A stretch of 64,000 nt of DNA from Acuticoccus mangrovi (GTDB lineage: Bacteria > Pseudomonadota > Alphaproteobacteria > Rhizobiales > Amorphaceae): contig NZ_JAEKJA010000003.1 in NCBI RefSeq assembly GCF_016411865.1, positions 186,001 to 250,000 on the forward strand. Reading direction: 5' to 3'. Positions within the stretch are counted from its first letter, which is position 1; every line of letters begins with the position of its first letter. Of the stretch, positions 27,817 to 36,044 are shown in pieces. The notes below the pieces were generated by a model. The model was not told the DNA's origin. It saw only the letters and a program-made list of their open reading frames with translations, and made no database searches. The position numbers were made by a program, and so were the translations under genes.

Positions 27817-28470
27817 TCAGGGCGCCGCCTCCGCCTCCATCGATACGATGAGGTCGGTGAAGCGCGCGCCCTGCACCACCACATGGTCGCGCATCGCGGC
27901 GGCGGCCGCCTCCGCGTCGCCCGCCGCGAGCGCATCCACCACGCGCGCGTGCTCCGCCCACGAGGCGTCCATCCGCCCGCGCACGCGCAACTGCAGCCGC
28001 CTGTAGGGCTTCAGCCGCTTCTGCAGAGCCGTCGCCTGCTCGATCAGAAAGCCGTGGTGCGAGGCGGTTCGGATCCGCTCGTGGAACACCTCGTTCTCGT
28101 AATAGTAGGCGTCGAGGCTCGTCCTTGTCGCCGCGCCGCAGGCGGCGTGCGCCTCGCGAATGGCGGCGATCTCCTCGGCGCTGGCGCGGCGGGCGGCGAG
28201 GCTCGCGCACATCGCCTCGAGCTCGGCCATGACGTCGAACATCTCGACGAGGCGGCGCGGACCGATGGCGGCCACCGACGCGCCGCGGCGCGGTCCGATC
28301 TCGATGAGCCCGGCCCCGGCGAGCTGCAGCAACGCCTCGCGGATCGGAGTGCGCGACACGCCGAAGCGGGCGGCGAGCGCCGGCTCCTCCAGCCGATCCC
28401 CCGGCCGGAGCGCTCCCATCACGATTTCCTCCTCCAGCGCATCGCGCAGGGCGTCGGCCCGATTCGCCAC
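27817..28470 (-). CDS. GntR family regulator, FadR/FCD subgroup (MatR-like)
   Basis: A 217-residue regulator. The N-terminal winged helix has LEEEIVMGALRPGDRLEEPALAARFGVSRTPIREAL-type residues in the standard GntR order. The C-terminal all-helical FCD domain has the acid/His positions (FDVMAELEAM, NEVFHERI, EHARVVDAL) that usually bind metal and a carboxylate effector. GTG is chosen as start because AAGGAGAAGAGGC lies just before it. It is divergent from a TRAP transporter and malonyl-CoA synthetase, the position of MatR in rhizobial malonate clusters, so it probably controls them in response to malonate. Confidence 0.87.
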   Translation of the reverse strand: MANRADALRDALEEEIVMGALRPGDRLEEPALAARFGVSRTPIREALLQLAGAGLIEIGPRRGASVAAIGPRRLVEMFDVMAELEAMCASLAARRASAEEIAAIREAHAACGAATRTSLDAYYYENEVFHERIRTASHHGFLIEQATALQKRLKPYRRLQLRVRGRMDASWAEHARVVDALAAGDAEAAAAAMRDHVVVQGARFTDLIVSMEAEAAP

Positions 28471-28549
28471 GCCTCTTCTCCTTCTGCGGCGCCCACGATA
28501 GTCCCCGCCCACCGATCCGCGCAACGCGGCGTATGCATTCGGCACCTTC

Positions 28550-28559
28550 GTGTATACAC
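28550..28559. promoter_or_regulatory. Candidate GntR operator, GTGTATACAC palindrome
   Basis: A perfect 10-base palindrome, GTGTATACAC, lies in the 201-base region between the divergent GntR gene and the TRAP/malonate genes. FadR-subgroup regulators typically bind short palindromes of the GT-N-AC form, so this is the best candidate operator. It is a short motif, so chance occurrence cannot be excluded. Confidence 0.4.
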
Positions 28560-28671
28560 CGATTGACCTCTCGCCTCGGCGCTGTCAGCATGCCGCGAAA
28601 GACGATGCGACGGGCTTCCGCCCGGACGCCGACAAGCCTCCATGACAAGGAGGCGACAGGGAGGAAACGCC

Positions 28672-29658
28672 ATGAAGACGACGACGCTCGCCATTGCGGC
28701 GACGTGCGGGGTGGTACTCGCGGCAACCGCCGCCGGTGCCACGGACCTGAAGCTCAGCCATCAGTGGTCGACGAGCGACATCCGCCACAAGGTCGCTCAG
28801 ATGGTCGCCGACGAGGTGGCCGCCGCCGACGTCGATCTCGACATCACCATCTACCCGTCGAGCTCGCTCTTCAAAGCGCGCGAGCAATATAGCCCGCTGT
28901 CCCGCGGCCGGCTCGACATGACGGTGCTGCCGCTCTCCTACGCCGGCGGCCAGCAGCCCGCCTACAACCTCACCCTCATGCCCGGCCTCGTGAAGAACCA
29001 CGACCACGGCGCCCGCCTCTCCCACTCTCCGTTCATGGAAAAGCTCGAGGAGATCATGGCCGGGGACGACGTGATGGTGCTCGTGCACGGCTATCTCGCC
29101 GGAGGCTTCGCCGGCAAGGACAAGTGCATCGTGAAGCCGGAGGACGTCGCCGGGCTGCAGACCCGCGCGGCCGGCAAGTCGTTCGAGCAGATGCTCGTCG
29201 GCGCCGGCGCCTCGATCGCCTCGATGCCCTCCTCGGAGGTCTATTCGGCGATGCAGACCGGCATTCTCGACGCGGTGAACACCTCCTCGTCGAGCTTCGT
29301 GTCCTACCGCCTCTACGAGCAGCTCGGCTGCTACACGCCGCCGGGCGACGTCGCGCTGTGGTTCATGTACCAGCCCCTCCTGATGAACAAGAGCACCTTC
29401 GAGGGCCTCACCGAGGAGCAGCAGGCCGCGCTTCTCGAAGCGGCGAAGAAGGCCGAGGCCTTCTATCTGGAAGGCGCCAAGGAGGCCGACACCGCCGCCA
29501 CCAAGGTGTTCGAGGACAACGGCGTCGAGATCGCCACCATGAGCGACGCCGACTTCGACGCCTGGCGCGGCATCGCCAAGGAGACCTCCTACAAGGCGTT
29601 CGTCGAGGAGACGCCGAACGGTCAGGAGCTCCTCGACATGGCGCTCGAGGTTCAGTGA
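28672..29658 (+). CDS. TRAP solute-binding protein, probable malonate transporter MatP-like
   Basis: A 328-residue exported DctP-fold protein with signal peptide MKTTTLAIAATCGVVLAATAAGA. Mature sequence begins TDLKLSHQWSTSDIRHKVAQ and includes ITIYPSSSLFKAREQYSPLSRG and LQTRAAGKSFEQMLVGAGAS, the usual ligand-arginine region. GGGAGGAAACGCC precedes the ATG. The association with a divergent GntR/FCD regulator, a dctQM pair and malonyl-CoA synthetase is the arrangement of the rhizobial matPQM malonate TRAP system, so malonate is the inferred ligand. Confidence 0.85.
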   Translation: MKTTTLAIAATCGVVLAATAAGATDLKLSHQWSTSDIRHKVAQMVADEVAAADVDLDITIYPSSSLFKAREQYSPLSRGRLDMTVLPLSYAGGQQPAYNLTLMPGLVKNHDHGARLSHSPFMEKLEEIMAGDDVMVLVHGYLAGGFAGKDKCIVKPEDVAGLQTRAAGKSFEQMLVGAGASIASMPSSEVYSAMQTGILDAVNTSSSSFVSYRLYEQLGCYTPPGDVALWFMYQPLLMNKSTFEGLTEEQQAALLEAAKKAEAFYLEGAKEADTAATKVFEDNGVEIATMSDADFDAWRGIAKETSYKAFVEETPNGQELLDMALEVQ

Positions 29659-29716
29659 TGTCCCGGGCGGCGGGCGCTGCGGCGCCCCGCCCCCTTTTCG
29701 CGAGAGTGGACGCTAG

Positions 29717-30259
29717 ATGAGCCCATCCGACGCCCCGCCGCGCAACCTCTTCCTGCGCGTCATCGCCGCCGTCTCGTTCGTCTGCGGCATCGTCGCCGCG
29801 CTGATGATCCTGACCGCCGTCGCCATCACCTGCCAGCTCATCTTCGTGCGCTTCGTCCTCAACGACAGCACCATCTGGCAGACCGAGGTGGTCACCTATC
29901 TGATGATCAGCGCCACCATGCTGGGCCTACCCTATGTGCAGCACCTGCGCGGGCACGTGAACGTGGACCTCCTGCCGATGATGCTGCCGCCGACGGCCCG
30001 CCGCGTCCTCGGCGCGATCACCCTTCTCGCCACCGCCGCCGTCGCCGCCATCATGACCTGGTACGGCTACGAGCTCTTCCACTTCGCCTTCGAGCGCAAC
30101 TGGAAGTCGGACACCGTGTGGGGCGCGCCGCTGTGGGTGCCCTACGCGGCGATCCCGATCGGCTTCGGCCTCTATCTGGTGCAGCTCGCCGCCGATCTCG
30201 TCTACCTGCCCGAGGAAGTGCCCGCCGCCCACACCTCCGACCCCGGATATGCCGACTGA
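29717..30259 (+). CDS. TRAP small permease, probable malonate transporter MatQ-like
   Basis: A 180-residue membrane protein with four predicted helices and the DctQ pattern: WQTEVVTYLMISATMLGLPYV then QHLRGHVNVDLLP, and WVPYAAIPIGFGLYLVQL near the end. Its stop codon overlaps the start of the large permease (TGATG), so the two are translationally coupled. It is the membrane partner of the binding protein encoded upstream. Confidence 0.88.
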   Translation: MSPSDAPPRNLFLRVIAAVSFVCGIVAALMILTAVAITCQLIFVRFVLNDSTIWQTEVVTYLMISATMLGLPYVQHLRGHVNVDLLPMMLPPTARRVLGAITLLATAAVAAIMTWYGYELFHFAFERNWKSDTVWGAPLWVPYAAIPIGFGLYLVQLAADLVYLPEEVPAAHTSDPGYAD

Positions 30260-31578
30260 TGGGACCCCTCACCCTCGGCGCGCTCGTTGCCGTCGCCACC
30301 GTCATCGTTCTCTTCTCCGGCGTCTCGGTCGCCGCGGGCCTGTTGATCGTCTCCGCCGGCTTCCTGCTCGTCTTCGACGGGTTCGGCGCGCTGGAGCTCC
30401 TGCCGGAGATCTTCTTCGGCAAGCTCGACAATTTCGCCCTGCTGTCGATCCCGATGTTCATCATCATGGGCGCCGCGATCTCCTCCACCCGCGCCGGCGC
30501 CGACCTCTACGAGGCGTTGGAGCGCTGGCTCACCCGCGTGCCGGGCGGGCTCGTGGTGTCGAACCTCGGCGCCTGCGCCCTCTTCGCCGCGATGTCAGGC
30601 TCCTCGCCGGCGACCTGCGCCGCCATCGGCAAGATGGGCATCCCCGAGATGCGCAAGCGCGGCTATCCCGAAACCGTCGCGGCCGGCTCCATCGCCGCCG
30701 GCGGCACGCTCGGGATCCTCATCCCGCCGTCCGTCACCATGATCGTGTACGGCATCTCCACCGAGACCTCGATCGGCCGCCTGTTCATGGCCGGCGTCGT
30801 TCCGGGCGTCCTGCTCGTCGCCCTCTTCATGGCCTGGGCGATCTTCGACACCTGGCGCCAGGGGGGTGGCCAGACGGCGCTCGCTCGCATCAACTATTCG
30901 TGGCGCGAGAAGGTGGAGGTGCTGCCCCGCGTCATCCCCTTCCTGCTCATCATTCTCGGCGTGCTCTACGCCCTTTATGGCGGCGTCGCGACGCCGTCGG
31001 AGACCGCCGCGGTGGGCGCCCTCCTCTGCGTCATCGTGGCGGTGGTGGTCTACCGCCTCTTCAGCTTCGGCGCGATGTGGACGATCCTGCGCGACTCCAC
31101 CCGCGAGAGCGTGATGATCCTCTTCATCATCGGCGCGGCGGGGGTGTTCTCCTTCATGCTGTCGAACCTCTTCGTCACCCAGGCGATCGCGGCGTGGATC
31201 GGCGGCCTCGAGGTCAACCGCTGGGTGCTGATGGGGGCGATCAACGTCTTCCTGCTCGTCGCCGGCTTCTTCCTGCCGCCCGTCGCCGTGATCCTGATGG
31301 CCGCGCCGATCCTGTTGCCGATCGTGACGGCGGCCGGCTTCGACCCCTACTGGTTCGCGGTGATCCTCACCATCAACATGGAAATCGGCCTCATCACGCC
31401 GCCGGTGGGACTGAACCTCTACGTCATCAACTCCATCGCACCGGACGTGAAGCTGAAGACGATCCTCGTCGGGTCGCTACCCTTCGTCATGTGTATGGTG
31501 GCGGCAATCGTCATCCTTTCGGTGTTCCCCGGCCTCGTCACGGGCCTGCCGGACGCCGTGATGGGGCCCGCCCGATGA
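30259..31578 (+). CDS. TRAP large permease, probable malonate transporter MatM-like
   Basis: A 439-residue membrane protein with the DctM signatures MSGSSPATCAAIGKMGIPEM, SIAAGGTLGILIPPSVTMIVYG, GVATPSETAAVGA and GLITPPVGLNLYVIN. The start overlaps the small-permease stop codon. About 12 helices are expected. It imports the solute with ion coupling. matB follows 28 bases downstream in the same direction. Confidence 0.93.
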   Translation: MGPLTLGALVAVATVIVLFSGVSVAAGLLIVSAGFLLVFDGFGALELLPEIFFGKLDNFALLSIPMFIIMGAAISSTRAGADLYEALERWLTRVPGGLVVSNLGACALFAAMSGSSPATCAAIGKMGIPEMRKRGYPETVAAGSIAAGGTLGILIPPSVTMIVYGISTETSIGRLFMAGVVPGVLLVALFMAWAIFDTWRQGGGQTALARINYSWREKVEVLPRVIPFLLIILGVLYALYGGVATPSETAAVGALLCVIVAVVVYRLFSFGAMWTILRDSTRESVMILFIIGAAGVFSFMLSNLFVTQAIAAWIGGLEVNRWVLMGAINVFLLVAGFFLPPVAVILMAAPILLPIVTAAGFDPYWFAVILTINMEIGLITPPVGLNLYVINSIAPDVKLKTILVGSLPFVMCMVAAIVILSVFPGLVTGLPDAVMGPAR

Positions 31579-31606
31579 GCCCCGCCCGACCCACGCAAGG
31601 CTTGCC

Positions 31607-33130
31607 ATGACCGTCAACGACATCGCCCACCGCCTGTCCGTCGCCTCGGAAGGACGCGGAGAGGCTCCCTTCGTCCAACTGCCCGACGGCACCGTCGTCA
31701 CCTACGCCGAGCTCTGGGCGCGGGTGAACCAGAACGCCGCCGCCCTCATCGCCGCGGGCGTCACGCCCGGCGACCGGGTGGCCGTGCAGGTGGAGAAGTC
31801 GATCGACGCGCTGGCCCTCATTCTCGGCACCATGTGGGCGGGTGGCGTGATCCTGCCGCTCAACACCGCCTACACGCCGAACGAGATCGCCTATTTCCTG
31901 AACGACGCGGAGCCGACCGTGTTCGTCTGCGATCCGGCGCGTGCCGAGGCGCTCGCCCCGGTGGCGGCGGCCGCCGGCGCGCAGCTCGAGACGCTCGGCG
32001 CCGACGGCGGCGGCAGCTGGGCGGAGAAGTCGGCCGCCGCGCCGAGCGAACCGGTGCTCGTCCCGCGCGGGCCGCACGACCTTGCCGGCATCCTCTACAC
32101 CTCCGGCACCACGGGCCGCTCCAAAGGGGCGATGCTCACCCACGACGCGCTCGCCTCCAACGCCGAGACGCTGAAGGACTATTGGCGCTTCACGCGGGAC
32201 GACGTCCTCATCCACGCGCTGCCGATCTTCCACACCCACGGCCTGTTCGTGGCGACCAACGTCACCCTGGTGGCGGGCGGCTCGATGATCTTCATGCCGC
32301 GCTTCGATCCCGACGCGATCCTCGCCGCGATGCCGCGCGCCACCGCGATGATGGGCGTGCCGACCTTCTACACCCGCCTCCTCGACCACCCGGGCCTCAC
32401 CAAGGCGGCGGTCGCCAACATGCGTCTCTTCATCTCCGGCTCGGCCCCGCTCCTCGCCGAGACCCACGACCGGTGGCGCGAGACGACCGGCCACGCGATC
32501 CTGGAGCGCTACGGCATGACCGAGACCAACATGAACACCTCCAACCCCTACGACGGCGATCGTCGCGCCGGCACGGTGGGGATGCCGCTGCCGGGGGTGG
32601 AGGTGATCGTCACCGACCCGGCCACCGGCAAGGCGCTTCCCACCGGCGAGATCGGCGCCATCGAAGTGCGCGGCCCCAACGTGTTTCAGGGCTACTGGCG
32701 GATGCCGGAGAAGACGGCGGAGGAGAAGCGCGAGAACGGCTTCTTCATCACCGGTGACCTCGGCGTCTACGATGCCGACGGCTACCTCACCCTCGTCGGC
32801 CGTTCCAAGGACCTCGTGATCACCGGCGGCTTCAACGTCTACCCCAAGGAGGTGGAGGAGCTGATCGACGACATGCCCGGCGTGCGCGAGAGCGCCGTGA
32901 TCGGCCTGCCCCACCCCGATTTCGGCGAAGGGGTGACGGCGGTGGTGGTGCCCGACGGCACGGCGGAGATCACCGAGGAGGCGATCCTCGGCGCCCTCAC
33001 CGACACGCTCGCCCGCTTCAAGCAGCCCAAGCGCGTGTTCTTCGTGGAGGAGTTGCCCCGCAACACCATGGGCAAGGTGCAGAAGGCGACGCTGCGCAAC
33101 GCCTACGCCGACACCTACAAGAAGGCCTGA
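31607..33130 (+). CDS. matB: Malonyl-CoA synthetase MatB
   Basis: A 507-residue member of the acyl-adenylate-forming family, which converts malonate, CoA and ATP to malonyl-CoA. The P-loop-like motif is YTSGTTGRSKGAMLTH; the A5 region is ERYGMTETNMNTSNPYDGDR with RAGTVGMPLPG, characteristic of MatB and its malonate-binding arginine; the A7/A8 region is FFITGDLGVYDADGYLTLVGR; and the catalytic C-terminal lysine is in NTMGKVQK. Length is normal. It follows the TRAP genes closely and likely acts on the imported malonate. No malonyl-CoA decarboxylase gene (matA) lies in the cluster. Confidence 0.92.
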   Translation: MTVNDIAHRLSVASEGRGEAPFVQLPDGTVVTYAELWARVNQNAAALIAAGVTPGDRVAVQVEKSIDALALILGTMWAGGVILPLNTAYTPNEIAYFLNDAEPTVFVCDPARAEALAPVAAAAGAQLETLGADGGGSWAEKSAAAPSEPVLVPRGPHDLAGILYTSGTTGRSKGAMLTHDALASNAETLKDYWRFTRDDVLIHALPIFHTHGLFVATNVTLVAGGSMIFMPRFDPDAILAAMPRATAMMGVPTFYTRLLDHPGLTKAAVANMRLFISGSAPLLAETHDRWRETTGHAILERYGMTETNMNTSNPYDGDRRAGTVGMPLPGVEVIVTDPATGKALPTGEIGAIEVRGPNVFQGYWRMPEKTAEEKRENGFFITGDLGVYDADGYLTLVGRSKDLVITGGFNVYPKEVEELIDDMPGVRESAVIGLPHPDFGEGVTAVVVPDGTAEITEEAILGALTDTLARFKQPKRVFFVEELPRNTMGKVQKATLRNAYADTYKKA

Positions 33131-33136
33131 CCCCGC

Positions 33137-33385
33137 TCAGCGGGCGGGGGGCGTGCGAAAGGCGTAGTCGAGCACGGCGACGCGGATCGCGGAGGCGAGG
33201 GTTCCCGCCTCGCGTCCGCGGTCGATGGCGGCGATCAGCCCGGCGAGCGACAGCCCCTCCTCTTCCGCCCAGGCGCTCAGCGCCGCCCAGAAGGCGGGTT
33301 CGAGCGCCACGCTGGTGGCATGTCCGTGGAGGACGACGGAGCGCTTAGTCAGGCCGGTCGAGCCGGTGGCCTTCGTGCTGGGCAT
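33137..33385 (-). CDS. Ribbon-helix-helix domain protein (RHH_4 type)
   Basis: An 82-residue protein. The strand-helix-helix pattern reads KRSVVLHGHATSVALEPAFW, then LSAWAEEEGLSLAGLIAAID and SAIRVAVLDYAF, as in the small alphaproteobacterial RHH_4 family of putative DNA-binding proteins. It overlaps the 3' end of the DUF4169 gene by 41 bases in another frame, a compact arrangement repeated downstream of fumC in related genomes. The frame is open further upstream, but that part is DUF4169 coding sequence. Confidence 0.82.
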   Translation of the reverse strand: MPSTKATGSTGLTKRSVVLHGHATSVALEPAFWAALSAWAEEEGLSLAGLIAAIDRGREAGTLASAIRVAVLDYAFRTPPAR

Positions 33386-33527
33386 CACGCTTCTCTGCGG
33401 TAGAGCGATCGTCGACCTTCTGCGCCGCGGTTCGGCCGTGGCGAATGCGGCTTTCCGCCGCTTCCGCTTTGGCCGCTTCGCGGGCACGGCGTTTGCGCGC
33501 CCGCTTCAGGTTGACGATGTCGCCCAC
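33345..33527 (-). CDS. DUF4169 family small basic protein
   Basis: A 60-residue, highly charged protein starting MGDIVNLKRARKRRAREAA and continuing with an FGRT-like motif (here RHGRTAAQK). This matches the DUF4169 family of small proteins found after fumC in alphaproteobacteria. It is probably one long helix; function unknown. It lies 15 bases downstream of the fumC stop codon and overlaps the following RHH gene. Confidence 0.85.
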   Translation of the reverse strand: MGDIVNLKRARKRRAREAAKAEAAESRIRHGRTAAQKVDDRSTAEKRDAQHEGHRLDRPD

Positions 33528-33542
33528 GTCGGCGAGCGAGCC

Positions 33543-34931
33543 TCAGGCCGGGCCGATCATCTTCTCCGGCCGCACCACGCGGTCGAAGGTCTCCTCGCTC
33601 ACGTAGCCGCCGCCGACGGCCTCCTCGCGCAGCGTCGTCCCCTTCTTGTGGGCGGTCTTGGCGATCTTGGTGGCGTTGTCGTAGCCGATTTCGGGCGCAA
33701 GCGCCGTCACGAGCATCAAGGAGCGCTCCATCAGGTCCTTGATACGCTCGCGGTTCGCCTCGATGCCCTTCACGCAGTTGTCGGCGAAGCTCACCGATCC
33801 GTCGGCGAGGAGACGGACGGACTGGAGGAAGGCGTCGGCCATCACGGGCTTATAGACGTTGAGCTCGAAGTGGCCCTGGCTGCCGGCGACGGTCACCGTC
33901 GTCTGGTTGCCGAAGACGCGGCAGGCGACCATCGTCAGCGCCTCGCACTGGGTGGGGTTCACCTTGCCGGGCATGATCGAGGAGCCCGGCTCGTTCTCCG
34001 GCAGCGCCAGCTCGGCGAGGCCGGAGCGGGGGCCGGAGCCGAGGAAGCGGATATCGTTGGCGATCTTGAAGAGCGCCGTCGCCGCCGTGTTGAGGGCACC
34101 GTGGGCGGCGACATAGGCGTCGTGCGCGGCGAGCACGGCGAACTTGTTCTTCGCCGAGGTGAAGGGCAGCCCGGTGATCTCGGCGATGTGGCGCGCCACG
34201 GCCTCGGCGAAGCCGGGCTTGGCGTTGAGGCCGGTGCCGACGGCGGTGCCGCCCTGCGCCAGCGGATAGAGGCCGCCGAGCGAGGCCTTCACCTGCTCGA
34301 TGGCGAAGTCGAGCTGGGCGACATAGCCGGAGAATTCCTGCTCCAGCGTGAGGGGCGTCGCGTCCTGGGTGTGGGTGCGGCCGATCTTGATGATGCCGGC
34401 GAAGCTCTTGCCCTTCGCGTCGAGCGTCTCGCGCAGGTGCGCCATCGCCGGCAGCAGGCGGTTCGCGATCTCCTCCACCGCGGCGACGTGCATCGCGGTC
34501 GGGAAGGTGTCGTTGGACGACTGCGAGCGGTTGACGTGGTCGTTGGGGTGGATCGGATCCTTGGAGCCGATGGTGCCGCCGAGCCGCTCGATGGCGAGGT
34601 TGGAGATCACCTCGTTGGCGTTCATGTTCGACTGAGTGCCGGAGCCGGTCTGGTAGATCACCAGCGGGAAGTCGACGTCGCGCTTGCCCTCAATCACCTC
34701 GTCGGCGGCGCTGGCGATCGCCTCGGCGAGCTTCGGATCGAGATTGCCGAGTTCCTCGTTGGCCAGCGCGGCGGCCTTCTTGATCACGCCGAGCGCCCGG
34801 ATGATCGGCGGCGGCATCGTGTCGGTGCCGATCTTGAAGTTGATGAGGCTCCGCGCGGTCTGGGCGCCGTAATATCGCTCGGTCGGGACTTCGAGCGGGC
34901 CAAAGGAATCGGTTTCAGTTCTCGTGCTCAT
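33543..34931 (-). CDS. fumC: Class II fumarate hydratase
   Basis: A 462-residue enzyme that interconverts fumarate and malate in the TCA cycle. It has the family signature [15 protein letters not shown] containing the catalytic serine loop, the [13 protein letters not shown] substrate-binding region, and [16 protein letters not shown]. The N-terminal [13 protein letters not shown] and [12 protein letters not shown] are typical of FumC rather than aspartase. It is the first gene of a unit that continues into DUF4169 and the RHH gene. Confidence 0.97.
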   Translation of the reverse strand: MSTRTETDSFGPLEVPTERYYGAQTARSLINFKIGTDTMPPPIIRALGVIKKAAALANEELGNLDPKLAEAIASAADEVIEGKRDVDFPLVIYQTGSGTQSNMNANEVISNLAIERLGGTIGSKDPIHPNDHVNRSQSSNDTFPTAMHVAAVEEIANRLLPAMAHLRETLDAKGKSFAGIIKIGRTHTQDATPLTLEQEFSGYVAQLDFAIEQVKASLGGLYPLAQGGTAVGTGLNAKPGFAEAVARHIAEITGLPFTSAKNKFAVLAAHDAYVAAHGALNTAATALFKIANDIRFLGSGPRSGLAELALPENEPGSSIMPGKVNPTQCEALTMVACRVFGNQTTVTVAGSQGHFELNVYKPVMADAFLQSVRLLADGSVSFADNCVKGIEANRERIKDLMERSLMLVTALAPEIGYDNATKIAKTAHKKGTTLREEAVGGGYVSEETFDRVVRPEKMIGPA

Positions 34932-35026
34932 CCGGGGGCCTCTTCAATGTTGGCTCCAGATAGCAGCATTGGCGGCGTCGTCCAACGCCGTTCCGCCCCT
35001 CACCCCTGCGCGAGGCTGGGGTGAGG

Positions 35027-35494
35027 TCAGTAGCGCTCGTCGTTCGTGTGGCCGGCCGTGTCGGCGATCGCCTCGATGATGCCGACGGCCTTCTGCTTCA
35101 GGTGCGGGTCGCCGATGCTGGCGAAGGCGCGCACGAGGCGGACCGTGGCGGGATCGCTGAGCGCGTCCGCCAAAGGCGAGGTCTCGCTGGTGCGCGGCAG
35201 AGCGCTTTCGGACGCACCTTCGAAGAAATAGGTGATGGGCGCCTGCAGCACGAGGGCGATCTGATGCAGCCGGCTCGCGCCGATGCGGTTCGTGCCTCGT
35301 TCGTACTTTTGAACCTGCTGGAAGGTGATGCCGAGCTGGTCGGCGAGCTTCTCCTGGCTCAACCCCAGCTCGAGGCGGCGAAGGCGCACCCGAGAGCCGA
35401 CGTGGCTGTCCACCGAGTTGGCCGAGCGCTGATTGGGGAGATTCTCGGACCGCGGCTCGTGCACAGGGTTACGATCTGTCGACGCAGTCGTCAT
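35027..35494 (-). CDS. XRE family transcriptional regulator
   Basis: A 155-residue protein with a ~30-residue polar N-terminus, then one Cro/C1-type helix-turn-helix: GSRVRLRRLELGLSQEKLAD, QLGITFQQVQKYERGTNRIG. The C-terminal helical part is PITYFFEGA onwards. This form, with FQQVQKYERG and YFFEG, is the short stand-alone XRE type abundant in rhizobia and relatives. It is transcribed alone toward fumC. No target is evident. Confidence 0.88.
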   Translation of the reverse strand: MTTASTDRNPVHEPRSENLPNQRSANSVDSHVGSRVRLRRLELGLSQEKLADQLGITFQQVQKYERGTNRIGASRLHQIALVLQAPITYFFEGASESALPRTSETSPLADALSDPATVRLVRAFASIGDPHLKQKAVGIIEAIADTAGHTNDERY

Positions 35495-36044
35495 CGTCTG
35501 GCCCCCCCAAGGGTTGTCAAGCGCACAGATTCCGCTGGCGGGAGCGTCTGCTTGATGCCCGACCCAACATTGGTCCGGAGACCATGTTTTTGGCGTTTGT
35601 GCCTCACGGAACGAAGCGGGGCGGCGCGTGAGTACACGCTACCTCGTTTCAGATAAGCACGAATTAACTGACGCGCGTTCGCAGGACAACCCATAACGGC
35701 TTCTTATCCGATGAAAAAACATTACAAATCCGTCTACTTCTCGGTGCACTGGATTGACGTGAGAACTCCGCGACGACCGACGAAGCGAAGTTTCGATGCC
35801 GTAACGACAGGCATCCGTGCATTTCTGCGAGGCAGCAGAGGCCATCGAATTGCGAGTGAACGCTGGGCCGTCTCGCCAATCTCTTCTGAAATCAGAGCGT
35901 TCCGATGACGGTGCGAGGCCGCTCCGCCACCGTGCTCCGAATTCCCACCGCCCGCTTCATGGGCAGCTCATCCACACCTCGGGCCAATTCGCGGTTCAAA
36001 GTCTCTGGACGACCGCGGCGAGCGATGCTATGGCCCCTCGCGTT
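35495..36044. other. Intergenic region between the XRE gene and tRNA-Thr
   Basis: About 550 bases with no convincing gene, partly AT-richer than its surroundings (35640-35830). Several short open frames occur on both strands but lack ribosome-binding sites and recognisable products. The region must contain the XRE promoter and, at its right end, the tRNA promoter; ATGCTATGGC about 20 bases before the tRNA could hold a -10, but the match is weak. Confidence 0.4.

Noticed and set aside
35711-35908. Possible small gene (about 65 codons) in the XRE-tRNA gap
   Set aside because: No ribosome-binding site, no family resemblance and overlapping open frames on both strands.
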